Assembly (NCBI RefSeq): GCF_004011695.2
Contig: NC_082410.1
Coordinates: 1,488,001-1,552,000, forward strand
Origin: Ascochyta rabiei
Lineage: Eukaryota > Ascomycota > Dothideomycetes > Pleosporales > Didymellaceae
Direction: 5' to 3'
Length of the DNA: 64,000 bases
The stretch's first letter is position 1, and every line of letters begins with the position of its first letter. Below are positions 31,144 through 42,109 of this stretch, piece by piece. The notes under the pieces were generated by a model. The model did no database searches. It was not told where the DNA came from and was given only the letters and a program-made list of their open reading frames with translations. The position numbers and the translations under genes are program-made.

Positions 31144-31751
31144 ACGGCTTCGTCCGCTCCTTTGGTCCTGCTCCCCGCTTATGGACCCTGAGAAGCTGTG
31201 AAGCTACTCGAGGCAGCCACGCTTTCTAAGAGTCTCACCTCACTCGTCCACCAATGACAACGGAGACGGGAGAGAAGACATGCGCCTTTGTCCGTTCAGA
31301 TTCCTTGCTGAGAGGAGTCGTCCTTACATTGGTACACCCTTATCGCCTACAGTAAGCTTAACATGAAGACACATTGCCTATGCAGGTTAGCCAGCCTCTG
31401 CCCTACGGTACTGTGGCGTATACACGACGTGGATCCGTCAGCGCCATTACCGCTTGCATCTTGGCACGAATTGCAGTCATCACATAACGCAAGAGAGCCT
31501 GACAAACGCCGGGAGGTTGCACGGCGTTGTGATGGACTTAAGGAATGCACGACGATATAAACCTTTGATGTGTCCAGAGGCCCCAGCAAGGCAACCACCA
31601 CTGCCTGCTACCTTCCTCCTACCTTCTCAGCACCTTGGAAGCTCCTCGAGGTGTCATCTCAAGCTTCGCATCAACGATTCCCAGTTCATTCCTCAGCTTT
31701 CTCGCTGTCGAAAGAAACTCACCACTCATCGTCTTGTCTCGTTTCTTCCCA

Positions 31752-33489
31752 ATGTCCTACCTATTCCGCCATTCGAGCGTTGGCACAGCCCTTCACTACA
31801 TTCGCCATCGCAGCTTTGACTTCTCCCGCACGAAAGCCAAAGCGATATCACCCCTCTCCTCCACCGATGACATCCCTGCCACCGTTCCCGCAGACAGCAC
31901 TATTGGTGCCGAGCTCAAACTGGAGCAAAGTGCGACTCTCGTTAGCTGGCAAGGCCCAGACGACCCAAGTAATCCCCAGAACTGGCCGATGATTGACAAG
32001 GTCCTCATGACCACTCTCATCGCCCTGTACACATTTGCTGTATACGTTGGCTCGTCCATCTATACGCCTTCGCAGACAACAGTACAGGAGCTGTTCCACG
32101 TCTCGCATGTGGAAGGCTCGTTGGGCCTCGCACTGTACGTGTTGGGTTACGGTTTAGGATGCCTACTCTTCTCGCCCATCTCTGAGATTCCAGCGATTGG
32201 ACGAAACCCGCCGTACGCAATATCCGGCTTTCTCTTCGTCATCTTGTGCATTCCCACCGCGCTCGTCAACAACTATGCCGGCTTGATGGTATTGCGGTTC
32301 CTGCTCGGTTTCATGGCATCGCCTTGTCTGGCTACAGCGGGAGCGTCGCTTGCTGATATCTGGACCATGGCTCAGTTTCCTTTTGCTGTGGCTTTGTGGG
32401 CAGCAACAGCGGCGATGGGGTATGTTTTTGTCGTTTTACATGAGCAGAACCTTGCTAAGCATGAATAGACCTGCCCTCGGCCCAACGCTGTCCACCTACG
32501 CCGTCCGCGCACTTGGCTGGAGGTTCTCGGCGTGGGAGCTTATGATCATTGCGGGGCCAATCTACATTCTCATGCTATGCATGCTGCCCGAGTCTTCAGC
32601 TCCCACGATCTTGTACTACAAGGCCAAGCGCCTTCGCGAGGAGACTGGCAACTGGAACCTCATGTCTGACGCGGAGAAGAAACAGAAGAACCTGAAAGCT
32701 TCCAGCTTGTTGTTTGATGCGTTGATCAAACCTTGGGAGATCAATGCGTTGGATCCAGCGATCCTCTTCACGACCATCTAGCAAGTCAGCCTCTTGTGGC
32801 AGTCAGACCCGTTGCCCGCTAACAGCTCTCGCAGCATGGGCCTGTGTTACGGCACCTATTACTCGTTTTTCGAGTCTCTACCCCTCGTATACCCAGTCAT
32901 GTATGGCTTTTCCGCAGAAAGTACCGGGCTTGTGTTCCTTGTCGTTGCACCGGCTGGCTTACTCGCGTTTACCATGCAATGCATCTACCTCAAGTACCGG
33001 GTATTCCCGCGTCTCATGGATGGCACTTTTGGCGAGCTTGAGAACCATTTGTTGCCGGGCTTGTTCGCCAGTCCCGTCATTTGCATCGGGCTCTTCCTCT
33101 TCGGTAAGTCAACCTTTGCCTCGACTGCGTGCAACGTGCTAACAGCTTCTGCAGCGTGGACTTCGCGTCCATCCGTCCATTGGATGGCTCCAACGGTGGG
33201 GTTGGGTCTCAGCATCTTCGGTACCTACTTTGTTGCACAATCCGTGTTCCTCTACATCCCCAACATCTACCCTCGCTATGCTGCCAGCATCTTCTCGGCG
33301 AACAGTCTGTCCAGGAGCTTGCTTGCATTTGCAGCCATCCTGTTCTCGAAGCCCATGTTCCAAAGCCTCGGTGTTGGCGGAGGCGTGAGCTTGCTCGGTG
33401 GGTTCATGGTCTTGTGTGCAATCGGTATGTTGGTGTTGTTCAAGTTTGGAAAGGGATTGAGGGAAAGAAGTCGGTTTGCTGCGGCTTGA
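31752..33489 (+). CDS. MFS multidrug transporter, DHA1 family
   Basis: Twelve-TM drug:H+ antiporter-type protein of the plasma membrane. Exons 31752-32419, 32469-32780, 32835-33103 and 33155-33489 give 527 aa. Introns are 49, 54 and 51 nt. The second is a GC-AG intron (GCAAGT...CGCAG): with the GC donor the junction reads FTTIYMGLCYGTYYSFFE, whereas reading on hits TAG at once. DHA1 hallmarks include the lead-in DDPSNPQNW, the PTQ-like TM1 exit TPSQTTVQ, motif SEIPAIGRNPPY at the TM2-TM3 loop, and RFLLGFMASPCLATAGASLADIW in TM4-TM5. A loop of about 45 residues (KRLREETGNWNLMSDAEKKQ) separates the halves. Its closest functional relatives are fluconazole/benomyl-type exporters; actual substrate is unknown. 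No cluster partners are visible nearby. Confidence 0.92.
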
Positions 33490-33999
33490 AGGAGTGTTGC
33501 GAGAGGGCGTTGTGGCTGCGGGAGTGACCTGTATGCAAATCGTAAATAGCCCTTTCACCTAGTTTTTTAGAAGGAACAACCGACTTGAAAGAAGCATTTG
33601 AGATGACCGTGTTATTTCTTTCTGCCCGAGACCAAAAATCGATGATCCACGTGACAAGATCGGCGTTTAGGCACGGCAGGGCTGATGCTTGCACACGGCG
33701 TTGGTGCGGAAGCACGGAGGTGCATCGTCATCCCGCGCAGCTGCAACCACATGGAGGGTGGAAGGTGGACGGACGCTCACGCTCCCACCGCTCTCTCAGC
33801 CACTCGCCGATGCACCGCAATGCGTGTCAGCTTCCTCTACGCGAGCCTGGATCCTGAGAAACTCCCGCCTGACTGATTGCGCCCTTACTCGCACCCGCCG
33901 TGCAGAGACGCGTGCAGCCCAGCCCGGCTGTTTGCCTCGCCGCTATCCTCCCACTCCCACTCCCACCCCGAAGCGCGCCACACTCCTTCCACTGCGCCC
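33490..33999. other. Intergenic region between MFS and WD40 genes
   Basis: Holds the MFS 3' flank and the WD40 promoter/leader. A CCCACTCCCACTCCCACCCC pyrimidine-rich tract lies at about 33948-33968, shortly before the ATG. No gene seen. Confidence 0.5.
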
Positions 34000-36900
34000 A
34001 TGTCGGTCCCCAGGATGAAGCACACCGTGTATGACCGCTTGCTGAAGCGAGAAGTCGGCCACCAGCGCAGGACGTACACGGATATTCGAGGCATCTATGG
34101 CGACAGGCACTGGGTGGACAAGCTTGATATTGTGAACGAGCTGGAGGGCCACAATGGTTGTGTGAACGCTCTGAGGTATGCAGACACCTTTGCTCGGCTT
34201 CACAGGACACCAACTCACCGTCTATCAGCTGGTCGAGGTCCGGCCGTCTCCTTGCCTCCGGCTCCGACGATCACCGAATCAACATTCACTCGTACAACCC
34301 AGGCTCGGACACAGAGCAGTTCAACCTGACCACATCTATCGTGACAGGCCACCGATCCAACATCTTCTCCGTCAAGTTCATGCCCTACTCGAACGACCGC
34401 ACCCTTGTCTCGGCGACCGACGACGTTCGCATCTTTGACATCGAACACTCGGGACACTCTGCGTATGGGTCAGGGAGCAGACAAAGGAGCGGAGGAACAA
34501 GGCCCAGCATTCAGCAGGTGCGAAACGCCGTCACCCTCACCGGAGCAGAGACGAATGAGAGGGCCTTTCGAAGCCACAACGATACAGTGAAGCGCATCGT
34601 GACGGAGGATAATCCCTTCTACTTTCTGACATGCTCCAACGATGGCGATGTACGGCAGTGGGACGTAAGACAGCCTTCGAAGACGTATCCGCCTGCACAA
34701 GACGCTCGACTGCCATCGTGGGCTAGGGATCCAGACGCTACCGACAGTGTGCCACCGCCGCTTATATCCTACAGTCGCTATGGTCTCGATCTAAACACCG
34801 TCTCCTGCTCACCGTCACAGCCGCACTACATAGCACTTGGCGGTGCGCATCTCCATTGTTTCCTCCACGATCGACGTATGCTTGGCAGGGATAAGAACCG
34901 CGAGCGCGGGTCCCGATTGTCGAGTCCGAGCAACTGGACAGAAGATGATGAGGAGCTGTTAGGCCAGGCCACCCAGTGTGTCAAGAAATTTGCGCCCAGC
35001 GGCAAACAACGTATGAAACGCAACGACGGTGGCCACATTACAGCATGCAAGATCAGTGACGCGTATCCCAATGAGCTGATTGTGAGCTGGTCGCAAGACC
35101 ATATCTACAGTTTCGACATTCACCGGACGCCAGATGCACGTGAGAAGGTCGCAGCATCAAAGGTCACCACTGGTGATGTCACAGGTCGCGTCAAGGACAA
35201 GAGTCGGAAGCGCAAGCGTCCCAAGTCGAGCACCCAAGAACCTGCAGATCGAGCGAGTTCGAGACAGCGAACCCAGAGTGTTGATGATGACTTGGCCCTT
35301 CGAGTTAGGTACGGGAACGGTCAATCTGAAGACATCCGCATCGGGGCTCCTACAAGTTCCCGCATGACGCAAGAAGAGCTGACTGAGCTGCGTGGGACGG
35401 ATCACTTTCGAATTGCAAAAACCGCGGTCAAGATCAAGAAGCGCATATTTGATCTCGCTGATCACGGCGAATCTGGACTACATCTGGCTTATACATCGCT
35501 CCTCGGCATGACGCACTCCATCCTCTCGGATATGGACGACGTGTCTCGATCGTGGGGCTATCCGCTCGACCCCGATCCCGTCGATGTTGCAGTGCAGAAC
35601 AAACTACGTGACGATCGAGCTGCATCTCGACGCTTTGTTCAAGCAGCTGGCACTCTCTCACGAGTAATGGGTGGCCAGCTCTTGACGGGATCCAGCTCCA
35701 GCTCAGACGCTGCGATCTCGCAGTACTTTGCCTTTGTACAGCATGCGCCGAGGGAACGAGAACTACCGCAACACGAGCAGTTTGGTTATGACTTCTTGAA
35801 GGCTATCCTGCTGTGGCTTGACAGCGGCCCAGGCGCAGTCGTGGAAGGCTTCTCTAGCCGAAGTGGAAGCGATCGTATGCCAATACCGCAAGACGCGGAT
35901 ATGGACGCCATTGAGGAGATACTCATCCCTTACTTGCTGGACCTGGCAAGCGAAGATCCAGTCGTCAACGTGGATGTGTCGAGGTTCATGACTGATGATA
36001 TCCGGGTGCTCTTCCCCACCGAGGTTGATGCCGTTCGCGCCTTCTCACGAGCGATTTCGATACCCTTTGCCGACCTGACCGGTGATGAAGAGGATGAGGA
36101 CAAGCCCCGATATGCCAACCAGGATCGAGACGCTGCGAAGCTGAAATGGGGCCACCAGATCGGAAGAGGCATTCTACTTAATGCGTCAAAGAATATCAAG
36201 TTCGCTTTTGTAGACCGGGCGTTTGGTGGCAGGGGTATCTCCGACTCCAGCATACGAGCGGAGGAGAGGGCATTGAAGGAACGGCAAGAAGACATTGATC
36301 CAATCGAAGACGAGATTGAGCAGCTGGGCGCTGAGATGGCCAGGGCTGATGCAATCAGTGAGTTGGAAGCGGCATCAGGATCAGGGCCAGGGTCTGAGCG
36401 TGTCCCTGCCGAATTCGAAGATGTGCTAGATGGGGAAGACGAGGAAGGATCTGAAGAAGAAGAGGGTGAGGATGAGGATGATGAGGACGACGACGACGAT
36501 GAGGAAGACGACGACGATAGCGATGGCGATGTGGAAGAAGAGGAGGAAGAGGAAGAGGAAGAGGAAGAGGAATCGGGCTCAGAGGATGATGAAGGCTTGC
36601 GTCGAACGAGAAGCGGGCGCATGCTGTGGAGATCAGACTTTGGCCGGAGGAGAAACCAGAGGGGCAAGGTGGAGCGCGATGTACCGTGTGCACCGCATAC
36701 CCGCGTATACACCGGACACTGCAACGTCAAGACGGTCAAGGATGTCAACTACTTTGGACTACAGGACGAGTATGTTGTCAGCGGCAGCGATTCCGGACAC
36801 GTTTTCATTTGGGATCGCAAGTCAGCACAGCTGGTGAACATCCTCGAGGGCGATGGCGAAGTCGTCAATGTCGTGCAGGGTAAGTCGACCCGTTTTACTT

Positions 36901-37382
36901 ACAGGTAGCACACTGACCATGGTCTAGGTCACCCCTACGAACCAACATTGGCCGTGTCGGGCATCGACCACACCATCAAGATCTTCTCGCCGGACACGCG
37001 CGACCAAAGCAACGCACGAAAAGGCATTGGCGTCCAGTCGGCCGACTCGAACGGCTTCTCGAGTCTCCACTTCACCCGCCGCAGAAGGCCGAGCCGGCCT
37101 GAGCCAGACGTCGAGGCTGGTGACGACGAAGCATTGAGCAACGACGACGGCGAGCATGCGGTGAACGGGCTGAAGAGCCGCAAGCGCATGCACCAGGCCT
37201 ACCAGATCACGTCGAAGAACGACATGGACCGCAGGGGAGGACGGGATGACTACTTCATCTCGCAGGCCGTGTTTGCTCAGCTGGCAAGGCACATTGCTGC
37301 CAACCAGGGCGCAGAGGGCAATGCAGGCGAAGGCGGAGAGCGGCCGATTGTTGTTACCGAGGACGAGTGCAGCGTTATGTGA
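34000..37382 (+). CDS. WD40-repeat protein of the DCAF6/WDTC1 type
   Basis: Predicted substrate receptor for DDB1-CUL4 ubiquitin ligase. Exons 34000-34175, 34229-36879 and 36928-37382 (introns 53 and 48 nt) give 1093 aa. The N-terminus (VYDRLLKREVG ... DRHWVDKLDIVNELEGHNGCVNAL) precedes WD repeats: SWSRSGRLLASGSDDHRINIH, GHRSNIFSVKFMP, HNDTVKRIVTEDNPFYFLTCSNDGDVRQWDVR and the HDRRMLG block, the same order as in human DCAF6/DCAF8/WDTC1. The DWD-like WDVRQ follows the repeat expected to contact DDB1. A long non-WD region follows, including a nearly pure Glu/Asp tract at about residues 770-840, then two closing repeats (YVVSGSDSGHVFIWDRKS, HPYEPTLAVSGIDHTIKIF) that must complete the propeller with the N-terminal blades. 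Family assignment is good; ligase membership is inferred. Confidence 0.88.
36425..36592 (+). repeat. GA-rich low-complexity tract encoding poly-Glu/Asp
   Basis: Purine-rich GAGGAA/GATGAC runs in the WD40 gene encode about 50 almost uninterrupted acidic residues. The frame is intact. Confidence 0.9.
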
Positions 37383-37606
37383 TGGGAGATGCAGCCAAGT
37401 CAGGAGTCGAGATGCATCCACGCCAACCGACTACATCGCAAGCCATCAATCAATCGCATTTCAAGTATGGTATATTGTCCCTAGTGCTGTCGTTGGACAG
37501 ACTTCATGCTTTGAACATGTCCCGTGCGCCGCCCATATGCCAGAGTGTCACCCCTATCCCCCCGCTCGCATCGCACTGGTGGTGCAAGGCCGAAGCAACG
37601 TGTCCC

Positions 37607-38014
37607 CTACGATGCCTTCTTCTGCTGGGCCTTGAGCGCCTTCTTGCGGTTGCTCCGTATCATGACGACGGAGAGGAAGCTGCCGACAACGGTGGTGCCG
37701 AGGATGATCAGTATCACAGGGATGCGGATGGCCCAGACGCGGGGGGGGAAGAGCGAGTGCAGGACGTGATCCTCGTCGACAAAGGGCTGCAGCAGAGTCA
37801 ATGTGTGCGAGGAGACACGTGGTAGCCAGCGATTGACTGCTGCCTGCTGGCTGGCTGGGGAGGGGGGGGGGCCTGCACGCACCATGAACAGCGTCCACAC
37901 GGTGTAGTAGACGAAGATGGCGGTCGCAGCGATGAGCATGCTGAGGCCTACGAGGCGGTCGAGCTGCGATTGTCAGTCATGCACCCGTTGTGGGATATGC
38001 CAAGGGCCTACCAT
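37607..38014 (-). CDS. DPM2: Dolichol-phosphate-mannose synthase regulatory subunit DPM2
   Basis: Small ER-membrane protein that stabilises the DPM1 catalytic subunit, supplying mannose for N-glycans, O-mannosylation and GPI anchors. Three coding exons on the minus strand: 38012-38014 (the ATG alone), 37883-37963 and 37607-37786, separated by introns of 48 nt (GTAGGC...CGCAG) and 96 nt (GTGCGT...CTGCAG). The product is 87 aa: MLDRLVGLSMLIAATAIF leads TM1, FVDEDH is the conserved lumenal loop, then FFPPRVWAIRIPV-type sequence (here LFPPRVWAIRIPV) and TM2 (VILIILGTTVVGSFL), ending in a lysine-rich tail (RKKALKAQQKKAS) that resembles an ER-retention signal. Length fits the family (about 80-90 aa). 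It is convergent with the WD40 gene and divergent from CWC22, with 274 bp between start codons. Confidence 0.92.
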
Positions 38015-38288
38015 TTTGAAGTCGTGGGTGTAAGGAGCGTGGAGACGAGCGTCTGTTGGGTCTTCTACGTCGAAGTGGTGAGAGCACCGGCGTTGGCACG
38101 AGCAGGAGCAGGGGCACGGGGAACTTGGGCGGCGCGCAGAGCAGGGGTGCGTGTGATTTGTGCCAAGACACGGCGGCTGCCCTCTGGAGCCAAAGTTTCT
38201 CGCGGCAGCTCTCGACGACGGACATCACAACGCCGACCCGTCGACTTGTGCCCGCCCTGCCACGTCTGCACAGAGCGCCGCCGCCGCC
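38015..38288. promoter_or_regulatory. Bidirectional promoter between DPM2 and CWC22
   Basis: The 274 bp between the two divergent ATGs must hold both promoters and leaders. No TATA box is evident; the part next to CWC22 is CG-rich with repeated CCGCCG. Confidence 0.6.
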
Positions 38289-40760
38289 ATGCTCGCCTCC
38301 GCCGTCCGCATTCCCTCGCCCGAGCCGGACGTCGCGGAGCAGGACGCCCCCCGCAAGCGCGACCGCTCGCCCTACGACGCCGGCCCTTCGAAGCGCTCGC
38401 GGCGCCACGACGCCGACGACACCAACGGCGACGACAAAGATGCGCCGCCGCGCCGCGAGAGGGGGAACGGCCGTCCGCGCGACCACAACGGCAGCAGAGA
38501 CGTCCAGGTCGGCGACGACGATGCGCGCCTCAACCTCTTCAAGAGCGCCTTTAGCGCCTCGCGCAAGCTGCCCATCGACGACTCCAAGACGCGCGCCGGC
38601 GGTGCCTACATCCCGCCCGCGCGCCTGCGCGAAATGCAGAAGGACATCACCGACAAGGCGACGCCCGAGTTCCAGCGCATGGCCTGGGAGGCCCTGAAGA
38701 AGTCGATCCAGGGCCTGATCAACAAGACCAACACGGCCAACATCAAGATGATTGTCCCCGAGCTGTTCAGCGAGAATCTGATTCGCGGGCGAGGCCTCTT
38801 TTGTCGCGCCATCATGAAGGCCCAGGCTGCTAGTTTGCCGTTCACGCCCATCTACGGTGCCATGGTCGCTATCGTCAACACAAAGCTGCCGCAGGTGGGA
38901 GATCTGCTGGTTAGGCGCTTGATTGTGCAGTTCAGGAAGAGCTTCAGGAGAAACGACAAGGCCGTGTGCTTGGCCAGTACCATGTTCCTCAGCCACCTGG
39001 TCAACACGCAGGTCGTGCACGAGGTGCTGATTGCCGAGATTCTGCTGCTGCTGCTCAACAAGCCGTCGGACGACTCGGTGGAGATTGCCGTGGGCATCAT
39101 GAAAGAGGTGGGCGCTTTCCTCGAGGAGATGAACTCGGTGATCGCGAATGCAATTTTCGACCAGATGAGGAATATTCTGCACGAGGCCGATATCGACAAG
39201 CGCACCCAGTACATGATTGAGGTCTTGTTTGAGGTCAGACGGACCAAGTACAAGGATCATGCCGCGGTCAAGGAGGATTTGGATCTTGTGGAAGAGGAGG
39301 ACCAGATCACACATAGGCACACACTCGAGGACGATGTCAAGGTCGAGGACGGTCTCAACATCTTCAAGTTCGATGCAGAGTACGAAGCGCACGAGGCTGA
39401 GTACCAGAAGATCAAGGCCGAGATCCTGGGCGAAGAGGAGGGCAGCGATGCCGAATACACAGACGCTTCTGACTCGGACGACGAGGACGAAGAGCAAAAG
39501 GCCGAAGACGTCAAGGACCAAACCAATGCCGACCTCGTCAGCCTTCGCCGAACCATCTACCTCACCATCAAGTCTAGCGGTGGTTTCGAGGAATGTTGTC
39601 ACAAGCTCATGCGCATCAACCTCCCGCACGGCCTCGAGAACGAACTCACGACCATGATCGTCGAGTGCGCCAGCCAGGAGCGTACCTATGAAAAGTTCTA
39701 CGGCATGATCGGTGAACGCTTTTGCAAGATCAATCGCATGTGGACCGATCTGTTTGAGGAAGGCTTCGCACACTACTACGAAACCATTCACCGCTTCGAG
39801 ACAAATCGCCTGCGCATCATTGCCCAATTTTTCGCACACCTCCTTGCCACAGATGCGATCGGGTGGCATGTGTTCCAGGTTGTCAAGCTCAACGAGGAGG
39901 ACACAACGTCTTCTTCTCGTATCTTTATCAAAATTCTCTTCGAAGAACTACTCTCCTTCCTTGGTCAAAAAGACGTCGTTGCGCGTTTCAAGGACCCCAT
40001 ACTGCAAGACAGCCTCACTGGTGTCTTCCCCACAGACGCAGACGATCAGGCCAAGACGCGCTTCTCGATCAACTTCTTCACCGCTATCGGTATGGGTGTG
40101 CTTACCGAGGGTATGCGCGAGTGGCTCAAGAATGCCGCGCCGAAACCAAAGCCGCTTCCCGAGCCAGAGAGCGACTCCGAGGACTCGAGGAGCGTGTCAA
40201 GTTATTCCTCGTACTCGTCACGCAGCGATTCACGCAGCAGGAGTAGGAGCAGGAGTAGAAGTCACACCCCAGCCCGCAGACGCCGCGATTCGAGATCTTC
40301 TTCGAGGGGCCGGTCGTACACGCGCAGCCCGACACCAGACCGCAAACGCGTCACAGCTGGTAAAGCACGCACCCGCTCCCTCTCAGACTCACGCTCTCGT
40401 TCCCGCTCCCCTGCTCCGCGCAAGAAGCGCAACTATTCCTCCAGCCGCTCGCCTTCGCGCTCTCGCTCGCCACCTCCCAAGCGCCGTGGTCGTAGCCCTT
40501 CAAACTCGCCCTCGAGGAGTCCGCCACCAAAGAAGAAGGCCAGGAGTCCCAGTGTGAGCGTGAGCAGGAGCAGGAGTCCAGTGCGAAGGCGACGGAGCTA
40601 CAGTTCAAGCAGATCAAGAAGCCCACCACCCAAGAAGACCAACGGGAAAGGCAAGGCGAGGGCGAGTGAGAGTCGGAGTCGTAGCCCTGTACGGCGGAGA
40701 CGGAGCTACAGCAGCTCGAGGTCTAGATCTCCTCTGCCCCGAAAAGGGAGGGATTCCTAG
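38289..40760 (+). CDS. CWC22: Pre-mRNA-splicing factor CWC22
   Basis: Spliceosome component of the Bact/C complexes that in other eukaryotes also helps load eIF4A3. Single exon, 823 aa, from the ATG at 38289. The N-terminal ~100 residues are charged and disordered with nuclear-localisation-like KRSRR. The MIF4G domain runs from about 105 to 290 (GGAYIPPARLREMQKDI; WEALKKSIQGLINKTN; IRGRGLFCRAIMKAQAASLPFTPIYGAMVAIVNTKLP). An acidic linker (EEEGSDAEYTDASDSDDEDEEQ) precedes the MA3 domain at about 445-560 (LRRTIYLTIKSSGGFEECCHKLMRI; QERTYEKFYGMIGERFCKIN). The C-terminal ~190 residues are an RS domain (repeats of RSRSRS, SPPPKKK, RRRRSYSSSRSRSP), longer than in yeast and like metazoan CWC22. Domain order and length fit the family well. 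Confidence 0.96.
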   Translation: MLASAVRIPSPEPDVAEQDAPRKRDRSPYDAGPSKRSRRHDADDTNGDDKDAPPRRERGNGRPRDHNGSRDVQVGDDDARLNLFKSAFSASRKLPIDDSKTRAGGAYIPPARLREMQKDITDKATPEFQRMAWEALKKSIQGLINKTNTANIKMIVPELFSENLIRGRGLFCRAIMKAQAASLPFTPIYGAMVAIVNTKLPQVGDLLVRRLIVQFRKSFRRNDKAVCLASTMFLSHLVNTQVVHEVLIAEILLLLLNKPSDDSVEIAVGIMKEVGAFLEEMNSVIANAIFDQMRNILHEADIDKRTQYMIEVLFEVRRTKYKDHAAVKEDLDLVEEEDQITHRHTLEDDVKVEDGLNIFKFDAEYEAHEAEYQKIKAEILGEEEGSDAEYTDASDSDDEDEEQKAEDVKDQTNADLVSLRRTIYLTIKSSGGFEECCHKLMRINLPHGLENELTTMIVECASQERTYEKFYGMIGERFCKINRMWTDLFEEGFAHYYETIHRFETNRLRIIAQFFAHLLATDAIGWHVFQVVKLNEEDTTSSSRIFIKILFEELLSFLGQKDVVARFKDPILQDSLTGVFPTDADDQAKTRFSINFFTAIGMGVLTEGMREWLKNAAPKPKPLPEPESDSEDSRSVSSYSSYSSRSDSRSRSRSRSRSHTPARRRRDSRSSSRGRSYTRSPTPDRKRVTAGKARTRSLSDSRSRSRSPAPRKKRNYSSSRSPSRSRSPPPKRRGRSPSNSPSRSPPPKKKARSPSVSVSRSRSPVRRRRSYSSSRSRSPPPKKTNGKGKARASESRSRSPVRRRRSYSSSRSRSPLPRKGRDS

Positions 40761-41149
40761 GCTTGTATGCACTGGCGACTTGATTGGACGGATGATAGGT
40801 TAAAGAGTAGCAATATATAATCAGCACAGCATAACCAGGGGTTATTTTGAGCAAAAGCTTGCATTCGCATCGTTCCCCTCTGTTCCCCACACACCATTTT
40901 TATTTTTATCTTGGACTGCAAATCACTGGTCCTTCAACACACTGAAAACACAATAGACACCATAGGCTTCCCTTCGAACACCGCAACCGCTGCACGCGTT
41001 CCTGCTCACGCACGCACGCACGCACCAGCACACCAAGACCCGTTTCACAAACCAAGGTGTGCCAGCACCCGCAACACCCCCCTCTCTCTTCACACGTCCG
41101 TGGTACCTTCCCTACGGGAAGTTTAGAGGCGTCTGGAAAGCTGAATGTA

Positions 41150-41270
41150 TTTTTAGCGATGTTGTTTTCATCTATTCATCTATATATTATTTTTGTTTAT
41201 TATTTTCATATGTTGTTTTTATTTATTGTTTTTATATGTTATTTTTATTTATTATTTTCATATCCAAACA
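41150..41270. repeat. T-rich quasi-tandem repeat
   Basis: About four imperfect ~35-bp copies of TTTTCATATGTTGTTTTTAT and variants; 80-90 % A+T, in contrast to its surroundings. Confidence 0.8.
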
Positions 41271-41407
41271 CTACCGACGCACTGAGATACTGGACCTTCA
41301 GTGTTCTTGATGGCTACTTTTGGGCTCGCACTATTACTGTTGCGTCATTGATGTATGTCGCACCAGACGACACTGCTCTAGAAAAGCAAGATCACCTGTC
41401 GCCCGCT

Positions 41408-41426
41408 GGGGGGGGGGGGGGGGGGG
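41408..41426. repeat. Poly(G) run of 19
   Basis: Nineteen consecutive G residues; such runs are prone to length error in assembly. Confidence 0.92.
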
Positions 41427-41527
41427 ATGGAGTTCGCTTGGAAGTGATCTTCGTCGTTCCTGGGGCTTTGCAATCCTGCGGCTCGTCATTCGAGATCGTG
41501 CTGTGATGCGTCTCCGTTCGAGGCAGG

Positions 41528-42065
41528 CTACGTGCTCTTGCTTCTCGCCGAATCAGTCTTGCTTTGGTCTGGGGAGTCAAGGGCAGCGTCGTCTGCTTGC
41601 TCTCGAGCATCGCGTGCTTTCAACCTCGCTTCTTCTGTGGGGGGATCAATACAGCTTCTTCCGCGGAATCTACCATGTAGCATACCTCTTTGTTCGCGGA
41701 TGGTATGAGTGCGGTCAGCCAGCTTCTGGATCTCTTGCTTCGTCAAGATGCGTAGCACAATATTGTAGTCTTGGCACTCCTCAAATCGCTCTTCAGCCTC
41801 TTCCAACGCCTCAGGGTTAACAAGCCGGCGGTCGATTTTCGTCCAGCGAGCACCTGTGGGGATTTCTTTCCCCTCCGGCTGACTTTCACGTCGTGCTATG
41901 CCCTCACGAACAGGCCCGGGTTCTTCAGGGAACTTTTCGGTGGGTTTGCGAAGGATGCCCTTGACGCTGACGCTGACGCTGCACTCGTCTGACATCGAAG
42001 ACGCTGGTATTGCACGCTCCGGCTCATCGTCCTGTGAATCTCCGACAAAGATCCACTTGACGTTC
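41528..42065 (-). pseudogene. 3' fragment of a DUF8035-type gene at the compartment border
   Basis: The reading frame 41528-42065 encodes the core RWTKIDRRLVNPEALEEAEE...RILTKQEIQKLADRT, which I recognise as the conserved C-terminal block of fungal DUF8035 proteins (function unknown). An ATG at 41995 would give a free-standing 155-aa protein. However, the frame stays open upstream to a good acceptor (CTTCTTCAG at 42066-42074, with a CTGAT-like branch point), giving VKWIFVGDSQDDEPE, so the gene appears to have had earlier exons. Beyond about 42,100 the sequence becomes AT-rich RIP debris with no matching exon. I infer that the 5' part was lost or destroyed by the adjacent repeat block. It may also be an intact short gene; expression data would decide. 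Confidence 0.6.
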
Positions 42066-42109
42066 CTGAAGAAGAGGCATCAGGTCATCAGACCATGAGA
42101 TTTAGAGGG

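Larger units (their letters stand above)
28853..31751. other. 2.9-kb region without recognised gene
   Basis: Holds the promoter of the minus-strand TM protein at its left and of the plus-strand MFS gene at its right. It contains a GGTATG-type array, a 22-bp direct repeat and a CTGTCCG tandem. Open frames up to about 260 codons overlap on both strands with no consistent motif. One ATG-initiated minus frame at 29979-30410 (143 codons) is possible but unsupported. Confidence 0.45.
40761..41527. other. Intergenic region with T-rich repeats and G tract
   Basis: Holds the CWC22 3' flank and the 3' flank of the minus-strand DUF8035 fragment. Contains a T/A-rich quasi-repeat and a 19-nt G run. No gene seen. 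Confidence 0.6.

Noticed and set aside
31752..33489. Transporter as part of a secondary-metabolite cluster
   Set aside because: No synthase, oxidase or tailoring genes are recognisable within the window around it.
37977..39869. 630-codon minus-strand frame opposite CWC22
   Set aside because: A shadow of high-GC CWC22 codons; the plus strand carries complete MIF4G and MA3 domains.
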